From positions 1 to 40,712 of the forward strand of contig JALEND010000020.1 in assembly GCA_022768045.1 (NCBI GenBank): a DNA stretch of 40,712 bases. Direction: 5' to 3'. The position numbers and the translations under genes were made by a program. A model generated the notes under the pieces. That model ran no database searches and had not been told where the DNA came from. It worked only from the letters and a program-made list of their open reading frames with translations. Each line of letters starts with the position of its first letter. The first letter of the stretch is position 1. Below are positions 15,654-24,314 of this stretch, in pieces. Source of the stretch: Mycoplasmatota bacterium. Lineage in GTDB: Bacteria; Bacillota_I; Bacilli_A; RF39; UBA660.

Positions 15654-18600
15654 ATGAGTAAATTATTTGAAGAATTATCAAAAGAAGATGCAAATAAAGT
15701 AGAGAAAAGTTTGTTAAAAAAATGGAAAGACATGGATTTATTACAAAAGACAATTGATAACAGAAAAGAAAGTTTTGTATTTTATGATGGACCAATATAT
15801 GCAAATGCAAAGCCAGGTATTCATCATGTGTTTGCAAAAACAATTAAAGATGCCTTTTGTAAGTATAAAACAATGAAAGGTTATAGAGTAGATAGAAAAA
15901 TAGGTCTTGATTGTAATGGACTTCCTATTGAGTATAACGTAGAGAAAAAATTAGGTATTAATGGTAAAAAAGACATTGAAGAAATGGGTATTGATAAATT
16001 TGTTAATGAGTGTAAAAAAAATACTGCCTTAAACATTGATGAGGTAAGAAAAGTAACTGATATGATGGGACAATTTATTGATCAAGAACATCCATATATT
16101 ACATGTGAAAATGATTATCATGAAACAGAGTGGTATTTATTTAAGGAAATGCATAAAAAAGGTGCTATTTATCATAGTAATAAGATTCTTCCATATTGTC
16201 CAAGATGTGGTACTGAACTTGCTAAGTTTGAAGTTGACCAAGGATATCAATTAGATCCTGTTAATACTGTAATTGTTCCCTTTAAATTAGTAGATAAAGA
16301 TGAGTACTTACTTGTATGGACTACAACTCCATGGACTTTACTTGATAATGTTGCAGCTTGTGTTAATCCTGATTATGAATATATAAAAGCAGAGTCTATG
16401 GGATATAAGTTTATCTTATGTAAAGATTTAGCTAACAAAGTATTAGGTGATGAGTATAAAACTTTAGAAACTTATAAAGGTACTGACTTAGTAGGTCTTA
16501 AGTATGAACAATTAATGCCTTTTGCAAGTGTAGAAGGTGGTAAGTCATTTGAGGTAATAGCAGATAATTATGTTACTTCAGAAGATGGTACTGGTATAGT
16601 ACATATTGCACCTGCTTATGGTGAAGATGATAACAGAGTATGTCGTGAAAATGGTATTGGTTGGACACAAAGTGTTGATTTAGCTGGTAAATATACTATT
16701 GGTCCATGGAAGGGTACTTTAGTAACTGATAAAGACTTAGAAATAACTATTATAAAATGGTTAAAAGAAAATGATAAATTATTTAAGAAAATAAAAATAG
16801 AACACGATTATCCTCACTGCTGGAGATGTAAGAGTCCATTAATATACTTTGCAAAACCAGCTTGGTATGTTAAAACAACTGAGTATAAAGATAAGATAAT
16901 AGAAGAAAATAATAAAATTAATTGGTATCCAGATTATGTAGGTACAAAAAGATTTGGTAACTGGCTTGATAACATGGTAGACTGGGGTATTTCAAGAAAT
17001 AGATACTGGGGATGCCCATTACCATTTTGGGTATGTGATAGCTGCGGAGAATTTGATGTAATAGGTTCACGTGATGAATTAATTAAAAGAGCAGATCAAG
17101 ATTTAAAATATGAGGAAATAGATTTACATAGACCATATGTTGATAATATTACAATGAAATGTTCTTGCGGTGGAGTTATGCATAGAGTAAAAGACGTAGC
17201 AGATGTTTGGTTTGATTCTGGAGCTATGCCTTATGCACAATGTCATTATCCATTTGAAAATAAAGACTGGTTTGATAAACACTTTCCAGCTGATTTTATT
17301 GCAGAGGGTATTGATCAAACTCGTGGATGGTTTTATGTATTATTATGCATATCAACAATAATATCTGGTAAATCATCATTTAAAAATGTTGTTGTAAATG
17401 ATATGATGCTTGATGCTCATGGTAAGAAAATGAGTAAGTCAACTGGTAACATAATTGATCCAATAGAAATTATGACTAAGTATGGAGCAGACCCAGTTAG
17501 ATGGTATATGCTTTATACATCACCTGTTTGGACTCCATTAAAATTTGATGAAAATGGTCTTAAAGAAGTTCATTCTAAGTTCTTCTCAACATTAAAAAAC
17601 ACTTATTCTTTCTTTGCGTTATATGCAAATACTGATAATGTAGATCCAAGAAGTTTTGAAGTTCCATACGAAAAAAGAGAAGAAATAGATAAATGGTTAC
17701 TTTCTAAATATAATAAATTATTAGAATATGTTACAGAATCTTATGATGAGTATGATTTAAATAAAGTAGTAAAAGCTATTACAAACTTTGTATCTGAAGA
17801 CTTATCTAACTGGTATATCAGAAGAAATAGACGTAGATTCTGGGGTAGTTCTTTAGACATAAGTAAAAAAGCTGTATATAAAACAACTTATGAAGTATTA
17901 GTTGGTTTATGTGAGATGATCGCTCCAATTGCACCTTATATATCAGATGAAATATATACTAAGTTAACTGGTGATTTATCAGTACATTTAAGTGATTTTC
18001 CAAAGACAAATAAATCATTAATAAATGAAGAAATTGAAGAAAAAATGGACTTAGTAAGAGATTTAATTTCACTTGGTAGAAATGCAAGAGAAGAAGTTAA
18101 AATAAAGGTTAGACAACCAATTAGTGAAGTATTAGTAGATGGTAAAAATAAAAACATAATTGGTGATTTAGTAGATTTAATAAAAGAAGAGTTAAATGTA
18201 AAAAAAGTAACTTACATAGATGATTTATCAGTTTACATGAACTTTGAAGTTAAACCAAACTTTAAAGTAGTTGGTAAGGTATTTGGACCTAAGATAAAAT
18301 CATATCAAAAAGAACTTTCTTCTTTAACTGATGAAGAAATAAGTAAATTACAAAATAATGAAAGTATTAAAATGACTATAGAGGGTGAAGAATTTAATAT
18401 AACACCTGATATGGTAGATATTAGAGTTTCTGCAAAAGAAGGATATGATGCTAAAAAAGAAAATAATAACTTTATCATATTAAATACTAACTTAACAGAT
18501 GAGTTAATAGGTGAAGGTATAGCAAGAGAACTTATATCTAAAGTTCAAAACTTAAGAAAACAAAAGGACTTTGATGTAGCAGATAGAATTAAGTTATATT

Positions 18601-18755
18601 ATAGTTCTAATGAAAAATTTGACTTAGTTATAAGAGATTTTGAAGAAATGATTAAAAAAGAAACACTAAGCTTAGAAATAATAAAGAAAAATGATTTAAC
18701 AGAAGAATTTGATCTTAATGGAATAAATGTTAAATTAGATGTAGAAAAGGCTTAA
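15654..18755 (+). CDS. ileS: Isoleucyl-tRNA synthetase, IleS2-like type
   Basis: Charges tRNA-Ile. The 1033-residue length and the segments YANAKPGIHHVFAKTIKD (class I HIGH region, residues ~49-66), WTTTPWTLLDN (editing domain) and KMSKS (592-596) fit the longer eukaryote-like IleS2 form. That form is spread among Bacillota and is often mupirocin-tolerant; the subtype is from pattern memory. A zinc-type CPRCGTEL motif is present. The normally conserved GWDxHGLP is GLDCNGLP here (84-91), with Trp to Leu and His to Asn. The anticodon-binding domain contains NWYIRRNRRRFW. AAAGGAGGAATAAAG precedes the ATG, and a T-box leader controls it. Confidence 0.96.
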   Translation: MSKLFEELSKEDANKVEKSLLKKWKDMDLLQKTIDNRKESFVFYDGPIYANAKPGIHHVFAKTIKDAFCKYKTMKGYRVDRKIGLDCNGLPIEYNVEKKLGINGKKDIEEMGIDKFVNECKKNTALNIDEVRKVTDMMGQFIDQEHPYITCENDYHETEWYLFKEMHKKGAIYHSNKILPYCPRCGTELAKFEVDQGYQLDPVNTVIVPFKLVDKDEYLLVWTTTPWTLLDNVAACVNPDYEYIKAESMGYKFILCKDLANKVLGDEYKTLETYKGTDLVGLKYEQLMPFASVEGGKSFEVIADNYVTSEDGTGIVHIAPAYGEDDNRVCRENGIGWTQSVDLAGKYTIGPWKGTLVTDKDLEITIIKWLKENDKLFKKIKIEHDYPHCWRCKSPLIYFAKPAWYVKTTEYKDKIIEENNKINWYPDYVGTKRFGNWLDNMVDWGISRNRYWGCPLPFWVCDSCGEFDVIGSRDELIKRADQDLKYEEIDLHRPYVDNITMKCSCGGVMHRVKDVADVWFDSGAMPYAQCHYPFENKDWFDKHFPADFIAEGIDQTRGWFYVLLCISTIISGKSSFKNVVVNDMMLDAHGKKMSKSTGNIIDPIEIMTKYGADPVRWYMLYTSPVWTPLKFDENGLKEVHSKFFSTLKNTYSFFALYANTDNVDPRSFEVPYEKREEIDKWLLSKYNKLLEYVTESYDEYDLNKVVKAITNFVSEDLSNWYIRRNRRRFWGSSLDISKKAVYKTTYEVLVGLCEMIAPIAPYISDEIYTKLTGDLSVHLSDFPKTNKSLINEEIEEKMDLVRDLISLGRNAREEVKIKVRQPISEVLVDGKNKNIIGDLVDLIKEELNVKKVTYIDDLSVYMNFEVKPNFKVVGKVFGPKIKSYQKELSSLTDEEISKLQNNESIKMTIEGEEFNITPDMVDIRVSAKEGYDAKKENNNFIILNTNLTDELIGEGIARELISKVQNLRKQKDFDVADRIKLYYSSNEKFDLVIRDFEEMIKKETLSLEIIKKNDLTEEFDLNGINVKLDVEKA

Positions 18756-18770
18756 TATAAAGTCTTTTTT
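18745..18770 (+). terminator. Terminator of ileS
   Basis: Stem AAAAGGCTT/AAGTCTTTT (one G-T pair), 6-base loop, T6. Confidence 0.75.
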
Positions 18771-18773
18771 CTC

Positions 18774-18803
18774 TTGATTAAAATTTATGTTTTATGTTAG
18801 AAT
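18774..18803 (+). promoter_or_regulatory. Promoter of the 18836 gene
   Basis: -35 TTGATT, 18-base spacer, extended -10 TGTTAGAAT. Confidence 0.55.
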
Positions 18804-18835
18804 AACAAATGCGTTTTTTAAAGGAGAAGTAAGAT

Positions 18836-19372
18836 ATGAAATTGAAAGTTAATTATGATTTATTAAATAAAATAGAAGAATCTAAAAAAGGAGTAAGCCT
18901 TAACAAAATATATAAGGATCGTTTACGTAATACTGCTATATGTATTCCTATGTTAACTCCATTTTATATTTTAGATCCTGATAATATAGGAAGAAATTTA
19001 ATTTATTTACTTGGGTTTGAAGGATTTTACTTTGTAACAGATTGCATAATAGATTCTATGTTTAAAGATTATAAAAAGAAAATAGCTAAAGAAGACCTTT
19101 TAGACCTAATAAGAGACTTAGAAAAATTAGGTGTATTAACTAATTATGAATTATTACAATCTTCAGAAGTTATAACTACTAATTATAAAGTTACTTTAAA
19201 CAAGCATAAGATTCCTGCTATAAAAGAAGCAAAATACATAAACGTAAATTTACGTAATGGATATAGTGAAACAATAATGCAAGAACATAATATCATGAGT
19301 AGATATTATGATATATCTGTTAAGGAAATAGAGAAGAAAAAAGTATTTAAACTTGCTAAAAACAATACTTAA
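18836..19372 (+). CDS. Unknown membrane-associated protein
   Basis: A 178-residue protein I do not recognise. A basic N-terminal region (~1-32) leads into two hydrophobic stretches, NTAICIPMLTPFYIL and LIYLLGFEGFYFVTDCII (about 32-70). These could form a hairpin in the membrane. The remaining ~100 residues are soluble, with helices (KEDLLDLIRDLEKLGVLTNYELL) and a lysine-rich end. AAAGGAG lies before the ATG. It is monocistronic, with a recognisable promoter and a good terminator, so it is likely a real gene. Confidence 0.7.
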   Translation: MKLKVNYDLLNKIEESKKGVSLNKIYKDRLRNTAICIPMLTPFYILDPDNIGRNLIYLLGFEGFYFVTDCIIDSMFKDYKKKIAKEDLLDLIRDLEKLGVLTNYELLQSSEVITTNYKVTLNKHKIPAIKEAKYINVNLRNGYSETIMQEHNIMSRYYDISVKEIEKKKVFKLAKNNT

Positions 19373-19380
19373 ATATAGTA

Positions 19381-19413
19381 AAAGATAAGTTATAATAATT
19401 GACTTATCTTTTT
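19381..19413 (+). terminator. Terminator after the 18836 gene
   Basis: 10-bp stem AAAGATAAGT/ACTTATCTTT with an 11-base loop and T tail. Confidence 0.8.
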
Positions 19414-19456
19414 ATTTATATTAAAATTATATTTAGAATAGATGAGGTGTTTGTTA

Positions 19457-20569
19457 ATGAAAAGGATATTTAGTTGTGTTACTTTCATGTTTGTTTTATT
19501 TTTATTTAGTATAACTAGTTTGAAAGCTGCTAGTATGAGCTTTTCTCCAAGTAATTTAAAAAAGGGAAGCCAAACAAAACTTAGTATTTCTGGTTTAGAA
19601 GAAAGTGCAAGCTACAGCTTAAGTTATTCAAATGGATATAGTAGCATATTAAGTGTATCAGTTAACTATTGTGGTAGTGGAACTAGCATTAATAAATCTA
19701 ATAGTTGTCAAATAATTTATAGTACGGTAGGCTCTGGAACTGTTACAGTATCACTTATAAGAACATCTGGTGAAGGTAATGATACAGTAGCATCTGCAAA
19801 GGTTACTGTAAATGGTGGTAATAACAACATAACAACTAAACAAACTCCTAAAACTACTAAACAGACAACAAAGGCTCAAACTACTACAACGGCTGCTTTA
19901 AAAAGTACTAATGCTAATTTAAGCAAGCTAGTTGTAAAAGATCAAGATGGAGCAGTTTTATCATATACACCTGAATTTAAAAATGATGTATATGAATACA
20001 CTGTTGAAGCATTAAGTGGAGTTGAAAAGATTCAGTTAGAGCCTTCTATGGAAGATGCTAAGGCAAACTTAGTAATTAGTGATAATGTTAATGAAAAGTT
20101 AAAAGAAGGACAAACAACAAAGATAACCATTACTGTAACAGCTGAAGATGGAATAACAAAGAAAGCTTATAACATAAACGTTAATAAAGCAGCATTAAAT
20201 TCTGATGCTACTTTAAAGAGTTTAATAATATCAGAAGCTATGGATTTTAAATTACAAAATGGAGTTTATGAATATACTGTTGGGATAGAAAAAAATGTTT
20301 CTGCGTTAACTATTAAGTGTATACCTAATAGTGAGACATCAAAGTGTAGTATAACAGGTAATAGTAACTTAAAAAATAAGAGTGTAGTAAAGGTGCTAGT
20401 AACAGCAGAAGATGGTTCTAAAAAAGAATATAAAATAAACATTAGTAAAAAAAGTGATAATGTTAAAAAAATAACAATGGAAGATATAAAAGATCCTCTT
20501 ATAATAATTAGCTTATCAATAGTTGCTTTTGCGTTAATAGGAGGAATATTCTATACTGTAAAAAGATAA
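19457..20569 (+). CDS. Secreted, membrane-anchored surface protein with cadherin-like beta-sandwich domains
   Basis: The 370-residue protein has an N-terminal signal peptide (basic start, hydrophobic core, likely cleavage near LKAA). A Ser-rich beta domain follows (~25-120) with two cysteines that could pair (VNYCGSG, NSCQII). A Thr/Lys-rich linker is next (~128-150; TTKQTPKTTKQTTKAQTTTT). Two repeats of the cadherin-like type then appear: ANLSKLVVKD...YEYTVEA...ITVTAEDG and ATLKSLIISE...YEYTVGI...VLVTAEDGSKKEY. A C-terminal membrane helix ends in KR. There is no clear LPxTG before that helix, so it is probably a membrane anchor, although the layout resembles a sortase substrate. The ATG at 19457 follows GAGGTGT. 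It stands alone. Confidence 0.8.
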   Translation: MKRIFSCVTFMFVLFLFSITSLKAASMSFSPSNLKKGSQTKLSISGLEESASYSLSYSNGYSSILSVSVNYCGSGTSINKSNSCQIIYSTVGSGTVTVSLIRTSGEGNDTVASAKVTVNGGNNNITTKQTPKTTKQTTKAQTTTTAALKSTNANLSKLVVKDQDGAVLSYTPEFKNDVYEYTVEALSGVEKIQLEPSMEDAKANLVISDNVNEKLKEGQTTKITITVTAEDGITKKAYNINVNKAALNSDATLKSLIISEAMDFKLQNGVYEYTVGIEKNVSALTIKCIPNSETSKCSITGNSNLKNKSVVKVLVTAEDGSKKEYKINISKKSDNVKKITMEDIKDPLIIISLSIVAFALIGGIFYTVKR

Positions 20570-20603
20570 AGGTAAACATAAAAAATAAGTGTTTACTTTT
20601 TTT
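20568..20603 (+). terminator. Terminator of the surface protein gene
   Basis: Stem GGTAAACA/TGTTTACT with flanking A/T pairs, 11-base loop, T7. Confidence 0.8.
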
Positions 20604-20635
20604 ATTATGGTTTAGTATAAAAGCAAATAATTATT

Positions 20636-20664
20636 AAGCATATATTAATTACTATATGCTTTTT
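20636..20664 (+). terminator. Second hairpin with T run downstream of the surface protein gene
   Basis: Perfect 9-bp stem AAGCATATA/TATATGCTT with an 8-base loop, then a short T run. It is probably a backup terminator; no gene lies between it and the first. Confidence 0.55.
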
Positions 20665-20677
20665 AAAATTCATAAAT

Positions 20678-20713
20678 AAAAAAAAGATAATTGTTTTACA
20701 ATTAATCTTTTTT
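20678..20713 (-). terminator. Terminator of sigK (minus strand)
   Basis: A/T-flanked stem GATAATTG/CAATTAATC with one bulged A, loop TTTTA. On the minus strand it runs into a long T run just after the sigK stop. Confidence 0.65.
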
Positions 20714-21397
20714 ATTTCTTATAAATTCTCTTAGTATCTTTGTTAAAGCTCTTTTTTCAATTCTAGATACATAGCTTCTTGAAATGTTAAATTCCTTTGC
20801 AATTTCTTTTTGAGTGTATATTTTTGTATTATATAAACCATATCTTTTAATTATAATTTGTTTTTCTCTTTCAGTTAATATATTTACGTATTCATATAAT
20901 AACAAGACTTTATCTTTTAAATCTATATCACTTATATAATCAGGATCTGGTGTTTTTAAAATATCCATTATAGATATTTCATTTCCTTCTTTATCAAATC
21001 CAACAGATTCATTTATACTTATGTTTTTAGCGTTTTTCTTATCACTTCTAAAATGCATTAATATTTCATTTTCAATACATCTTGCAGCATACGTAGTTAA
21101 TTTAGCTCCATTTTTATCTGAGAATGTATCAATTGCTTTTATAAGTCCAATGGTACCTATACTAATTAAATCATCTATGTCTACTTTTTTAGAATCATAC
21201 TTTTTAACTATGTGTGCAACTAATCTTAAGTTATGTTCTATAAGTTTGTTTCTAGCTTCTTTCTCATTGTTTTTCATCTTTATTACTAATTTATTTTCCT
21301 CTTCTTTTGAAATTGGATCTGGAAATGTTTTATTTCCATAAGATGCACAACCAATTAACGCACCTTTTATTATTTCACTTATAATATTAATAAACAA
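20702..21397 (-). CDS. sigK: RNA polymerase sporulation sigma factor, pro-sigma K
   Basis: Late mother-cell sigma factor, made with an N-terminal membrane pro-sequence that SpoIVFB removes. The body matches Bacillus SigK closely: KLIEHNLRLVAHIVKKY, DLISIGTIGLIKAIDTF, TYAARCIENEILMHFR, DKEGNEIS, QKEIAKEFNISRSYVSRIEKRAL. The pro-region FINIISEIIKGALIGCAS|YGNKTFPDPIS aligns with the Bacillus cleavage region (...VS|YVKNNAFPQPLS). The start is probably the TTG at 21397, 8 bases after AGGAG, giving about 231 residues and a ~19-residue pro-sequence. GTG/ATG at 21406/21403 sit almost on the binding site. The gene is continuous, with no skin-like interruption, and its processing protease lies 6 kb away at 27254-28024. 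Confidence 0.94.
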   Translation of the reverse strand: MFINIISEIIKGALIGCASYGNKTFPDPISKEEENKLVIKMKNNEKEARNKLIEHNLRLVAHIVKKYDSKKVDIDDLISIGTIGLIKAIDTFSDKNGAKLTTYAARCIENEILMHFRSDKKNAKNISINESVGFDKEGNEISIMDILKTPDPDYISDIDLKDKVLLLYEYVNILTEREKQIIIKRYGLYNTKIYTQKEIAKEFNISRSYVSRIEKRALTKILREFIRNKKD

Positions 21398-21442
21398 AAT
21401 CATCACTCCTAGTAAATTATATGACGAAATTTATATTATTTA

Positions 21443-21451
21443 TGTTATAAT
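21443..21451 (+). promoter_or_regulatory. Extended -10 promoter of prsW
   Basis: TGTTATAAT, about 65 bases before the prsW start, in the divergent region shared with sigK. A 0A-like TGACGAA lies at 21422-21428. Confidence 0.55.
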
Positions 21452-21516
21452 AAAATAGAATAAAAAGAATATATATGTAATGTTTAACTTATTTATTAAT
21501 TGAAAGGGTTGGTTTC

Positions 21517-22722
21517 ATGTTAAGATTTAATTTTAATTTTGATTTATTTAACAGTGATTACTTTTTATATGAAAGATTTTTAGTATTTCTTTTCGCGTTA
21601 GTACCTGCTATTTTGTTAGTTGTATTTGTACTTTATACTGATAGAAAAAGCAAGGAACCTGCTAAAAACATAATATTGTGCTTATTATCTGGCTTTTTAA
21701 CCATTGCACTTGCGCAGTACTTAGAAAACTTAGTTATGCCATATTTTTCAAACAATGTAGTATTAACTTATATATGGGCGTTTTTAGAAGAAGTATCAAA
21801 GGCAGCTATTTTCTTCTTGTTTGTATTTGATAATAAGTATTATGATGACATATATGATGGGTTAGTATATATGGCTTTAATTGCGCTATCTTTTGCAGGA
21901 TTAGAAAACATAATGTACGCCTTTTCAGAAAGTACGGTAGCAAGTAGTATATCTCTTGCGTTAATGAGAGATTTTACAACAATACCACTACATGTTATAT
22001 GTGGAATCGTAATAGGGTACTTTTTATCTCTTTCATACTTTTCTAAAACAAAGAAGAAAAAGTATGTTAACATAGTTTTAGCACTTTTAGTATCATCATT
22101 TATTCATGGAACTTTTAATAACTTAATGACTTTACTTAGTACTATAAATGTTTCTGATAACGACTCTGTTAAAATGATGTTATTTGTAATGTTACCACTT
22201 CTAATAATAATGGTAGTGTTATTTATAGTTGCAATTAAGTTTATAAATAAATCTGTTAAGTTAAATGATATATTTGTAAATAACTTAGAATATGATGATA
22301 AATATGCTTATTTAATGACTTCAAAAGAATTCCTATTAAGTGGTAAGAATAAGTTAAAAGAAGAACGTTATAATAAACTTATGGGAATTAAAGATAAAAA
22401 AGATGATAATGAAGAAAATGAGATAGCAGAAGAAGCAAATGATAAAGAAGAACAATCTTTTATGCCTGAAGCTATAGTTTTAAATAGACCTAATAATAAG
22501 TTAATAGAAACAGATTACAAGAATTATGGCTTAGAAGAAGTATATGAAGAAAAAGAAAAATTAGAAGAAACAAATGATATTGATATATCAAGTATTATTG
22601 ATGAAACAATTGATAAAGATTTAGATAACATGATTATTCTTAAAACAAATAAAAGAAAGAGTAATTTAGAAAGTAAGAAAAGAAGAAAAAAATATAGGGG
22701 TAAAAACAGGAGGTTTCGATGA
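21517..22722 (+). CDS. prsW: PrsW-family glutamic intramembrane protease
   Basis: PrsW in Bacillus performs site-1 cleavage of the anti-sigma factor RsiW. This 401-residue protein has about seven membrane helices and the PrsW signatures. These are E91-E92-V-S-K95 (FLEEVSKAAIFF), DGLVYMALIALSFAGLENIMYA, TTIPLHVICGIVIGYFL and SFIHGTFNN. A long charged cytoplasmic tail of about 150 residues follows the last helix (basic at the end: KRKSNLESKKRRKKYRGKNRRFR), longer than in Bacillus PrsW (~220 residues in all). GAAAGGG lies before the ATG. Its TGA stop overlaps the yqeG ATG, so translation is coupled. The substrate here is unknown. Confidence 0.85.
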   Translation: MLRFNFNFDLFNSDYFLYERFLVFLFALVPAILLVVFVLYTDRKSKEPAKNIILCLLSGFLTIALAQYLENLVMPYFSNNVVLTYIWAFLEEVSKAAIFFLFVFDNKYYDDIYDGLVYMALIALSFAGLENIMYAFSESTVASSISLALMRDFTTIPLHVICGIVIGYFLSLSYFSKTKKKKYVNIVLALLVSSFIHGTFNNLMTLLSTINVSDNDSVKMMLFVMLPLLIIMVVLFIVAIKFINKSVKLNDIFVNNLEYDDKYAYLMTSKEFLLSGKNKLKEERYNKLMGIKDKKDDNEENEIAEEANDKEEQSFMPEAIVLNRPNNKLIETDYKNYGLEEVYEEKEKLEETNDIDISSIIDETIDKDLDNMIILKTNKRKSNLESKKRRKKYRGKNRRFR

Positions 22723-23237
22723 AAATTTTCATTCCAGATATTTACCAAAAAAGTATTTTTACAATTAACTATGATAAGCTAAAGAAAAAAGGTATTAAGT
22801 GTTTATTATTTGATCTTGATAATACTATTTCACCAGCTAAAGAAGTGGTTTTATGTAAAAAGACAAAGAAACTTTTAGATAAATTGAAAAAAGATTTTAA
22901 AATAATAATATTTTCAAATAATTTTCCTAAGAGAATAGCAAAGTTTGGCATATATTATGGTGTTGATGTATCATGTGTTTGTCTAAAACCATTTAAGTAT
23001 AAATATAAGTATATATTAAAAAAATATAACTTTAAAAAAGATGAAGTAGCAGCTATAGGAGATCAATTATTAACTGATATTTTAGGTGGTAATAAAATGA
23101 AAATATTAACTATATTAGTTGATCCTATGACTTTGATAGATGAAAAAGAAACATTTTTAAATAGACAAATAGAAAAAGCTATTTTTAAGAATTTTAAGAA
23201 GAAAGATATATTAGTTAAAGGAAGATATTATGAATAA
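22719..23237 (+). CDS. yqeG: YqeG-family HAD IIIA-type phosphatase
   Basis: The 172-residue protein has the HAD motif I in LLFDLDNTISPAK (DLDNT), motif II IFSNN and motif III/IV AAIGDQLLTDILGGN. It also has the YqeG N-terminus FIPDIYQKSIFTINYDKLKKKGIK. YqeG homologues include phosphatidylglycerophosphate phosphatase-like enzymes, but the Bacillus role is unclear. AGGAGG ends 5 bases before the ATG, which overlaps the prsW stop. It overlaps yqeH by 8 bases, reproducing the yqeG-yqeH order of Bacillus. Confidence 0.9.
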   Translation: MKIFIPDIYQKSIFTINYDKLKKKGIKCLLFDLDNTISPAKEVVLCKKTKKLLDKLKKDFKIIIFSNNFPKRIAKFGIYYGVDVSCVCLKPFKYKYKYILKKYNFKKDEVAAIGDQLLTDILGGNKMKILTILVDPMTLIDEKETFLNRQIEKAIFKNFKKKDILVKGRYYE

Positions 23238-24234
23238 AAAATGTATGGGCTGCGGAAGTGTTATGCAAGATAAAGATCCTTTAAAAGAAGGATATACAAT
23301 AAATATTTTGGATAACACCTTATGTCAAAGATGCTTTAAAATAAAGTATTATGGGACGTATTTAAAATCTAATAAGGAAACTTCCAGCTATGATGAAATT
23401 TTTAATGGTATTAAAGATAAAAAAGACTTAATATTATATTTATGTGATATTTTTACACTAGATGATTCATTAAAAAACTTAAATGAGTTTAAAGGTAAAG
23501 TACTTCTTATTATTACTAAGAAAGATTTATTACCAAAATCTGTTAAAGAAGAAAAACTTATTAATTATATAAGAAATAATTATAGTTTAAATATAGAAGA
23601 CATAGTTTTTGTAAGTAGCAAGAAGAATTATAATTTAGACTTGTTAATGAGAAAAATAAATAAGTATAAGACTAGTGATAAAGTATATTTAGTTGGTAAT
23701 ACAAATGCTGGTAAATCAACGTTATTAAATAGAATAATTAAGTCATATTCTTCTTTAGAAAAAGAAATAACAGAAAGTAATATGCCGGAGACTACGCTTG
23801 ATTTAATTGAGATAAAAATAGATGATAACTTAACAATAATTGATACTCCTGGAATAGTAAGTGATGATAATTATTTATATGACTTAGACCAAAAAAACGT
23901 AAAAAAAGTTAGTCCTAAAACAGAGGTTAAGCCAAGAACATTTCAGTTAAAGAAAAATAGTTCTTTGTTAATAGGAGATTATGCTAGAATAGATTATTTA
24001 TCTGATTGGGATAATAGTTTTACAATTTATTTATCTAATGAAATAGATGTTAGTAAAATAAATTTTAATACTAATACAAGACTTAGAAATTTAAAAAAAC
24101 ATTCGTTTGATTTAAGTGATAAAAAAGACATAGTAATAAATGGCTTATTATTTTGTAAGATAGTAAAAAAAGCTAAGGTAGATATCTATGTTAAGAAAAA
24201 CGTTAAAGTCTTTGAAAGAAATAATTTAATATAA
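23230..24234 (+). CDS. yqeH: Ribosome biogenesis GTPase YqeH
   Basis: Circularly permuted GTPase needed for 30S subunit assembly. The 334-residue protein begins with a four-cysteine zinc finger (CMGCGS...LCQRCFK). The GTPase motifs then come in permuted order: G4 as TKKD (IITKKDLL), G5 SSKK, G1 GNTNAGKST, G2 region ETTLD, G3 DTPG. The C-terminal RNA-binding part follows (KPRTFQLKKNSSLLIGDYARIDYL). It overlaps yqeG by 8 bases. In Bacillus this operon continues to aroE-yqeI-nadD; here a strong terminator ends it. Confidence 0.94.
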   Translation: MNKKCMGCGSVMQDKDPLKEGYTINILDNTLCQRCFKIKYYGTYLKSNKETSSYDEIFNGIKDKKDLILYLCDIFTLDDSLKNLNEFKGKVLLIITKKDLLPKSVKEEKLINYIRNNYSLNIEDIVFVSSKKNYNLDLLMRKINKYKTSDKVYLVGNTNAGKSTLLNRIIKSYSSLEKEITESNMPETTLDLIEIKIDDNLTIIDTPGIVSDDNYLYDLDQKNVKKVSPKTEVKPRTFQLKKNSSLLIGDYARIDYLSDWDNSFTIYLSNEIDVSKINFNTNTRLRNLKKHSFDLSDKKDIVINGLLFCKIVKKAKVDIYVKKNVKVFERNNLI

Positions 24235-24238
24235 AAAT

Positions 24239-24267
24239 AAAAAAGAACCAAAATGGTTCTTTTTTTG
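24239..24267 (+). terminator. Terminator of prsW-yqeG-yqeH
   Basis: Perfect stem AAAAGAACCA/TGGTTCTTTT with loop AAA and T tail. Confidence 0.9.
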
Positions 24268-24294
24268 ACATAATATTTATTTAGTTTGTTTTAT
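24265..24294 (+). promoter_or_regulatory. Possible promoter of the spoIIB-like/radC/mre unit
   Basis: A perfect -35 TTGACA at 24265-24270, at the end of the terminator T run, is followed after 18 bases by TTTTAT, a weak -10. Alternative -10s (TATTAT at 24292) give too long a spacer. Confidence 0.35.
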
Positions 24295-24314
24295 TATTAT
24301 TTTGGGTGATATAA

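Noticed and set aside
20702-21406. SigE in place of SigK for the minus-strand sigma factor.
   Set aside because: The pro-sequence is short (~19 residues) and the segments KTFPDPIS, KLIEHNLRLVAHIVKKY and TYAARCIENEILMHFR follow SigK, which starts at this position.
21422-21428. TGACGAA between sigK and prsW as a second 0A box.
   Set aside because: Only the looser consensus TGNCGAA is met; the same 7-mer also occurs inside mnmA (near 8193), so chance is likely and neither flanking gene is a known direct Spo0A target.
21416-21445. A sigma E-like promoter for sigK (CATATAAT as -10, ACATAAA as -35, 15-base spacer, minus strand).
   Set aside because: The -10 match is good, but transcription would begin at about 21409, inside the AGGAG ribosome binding site, leaving no usable leader.
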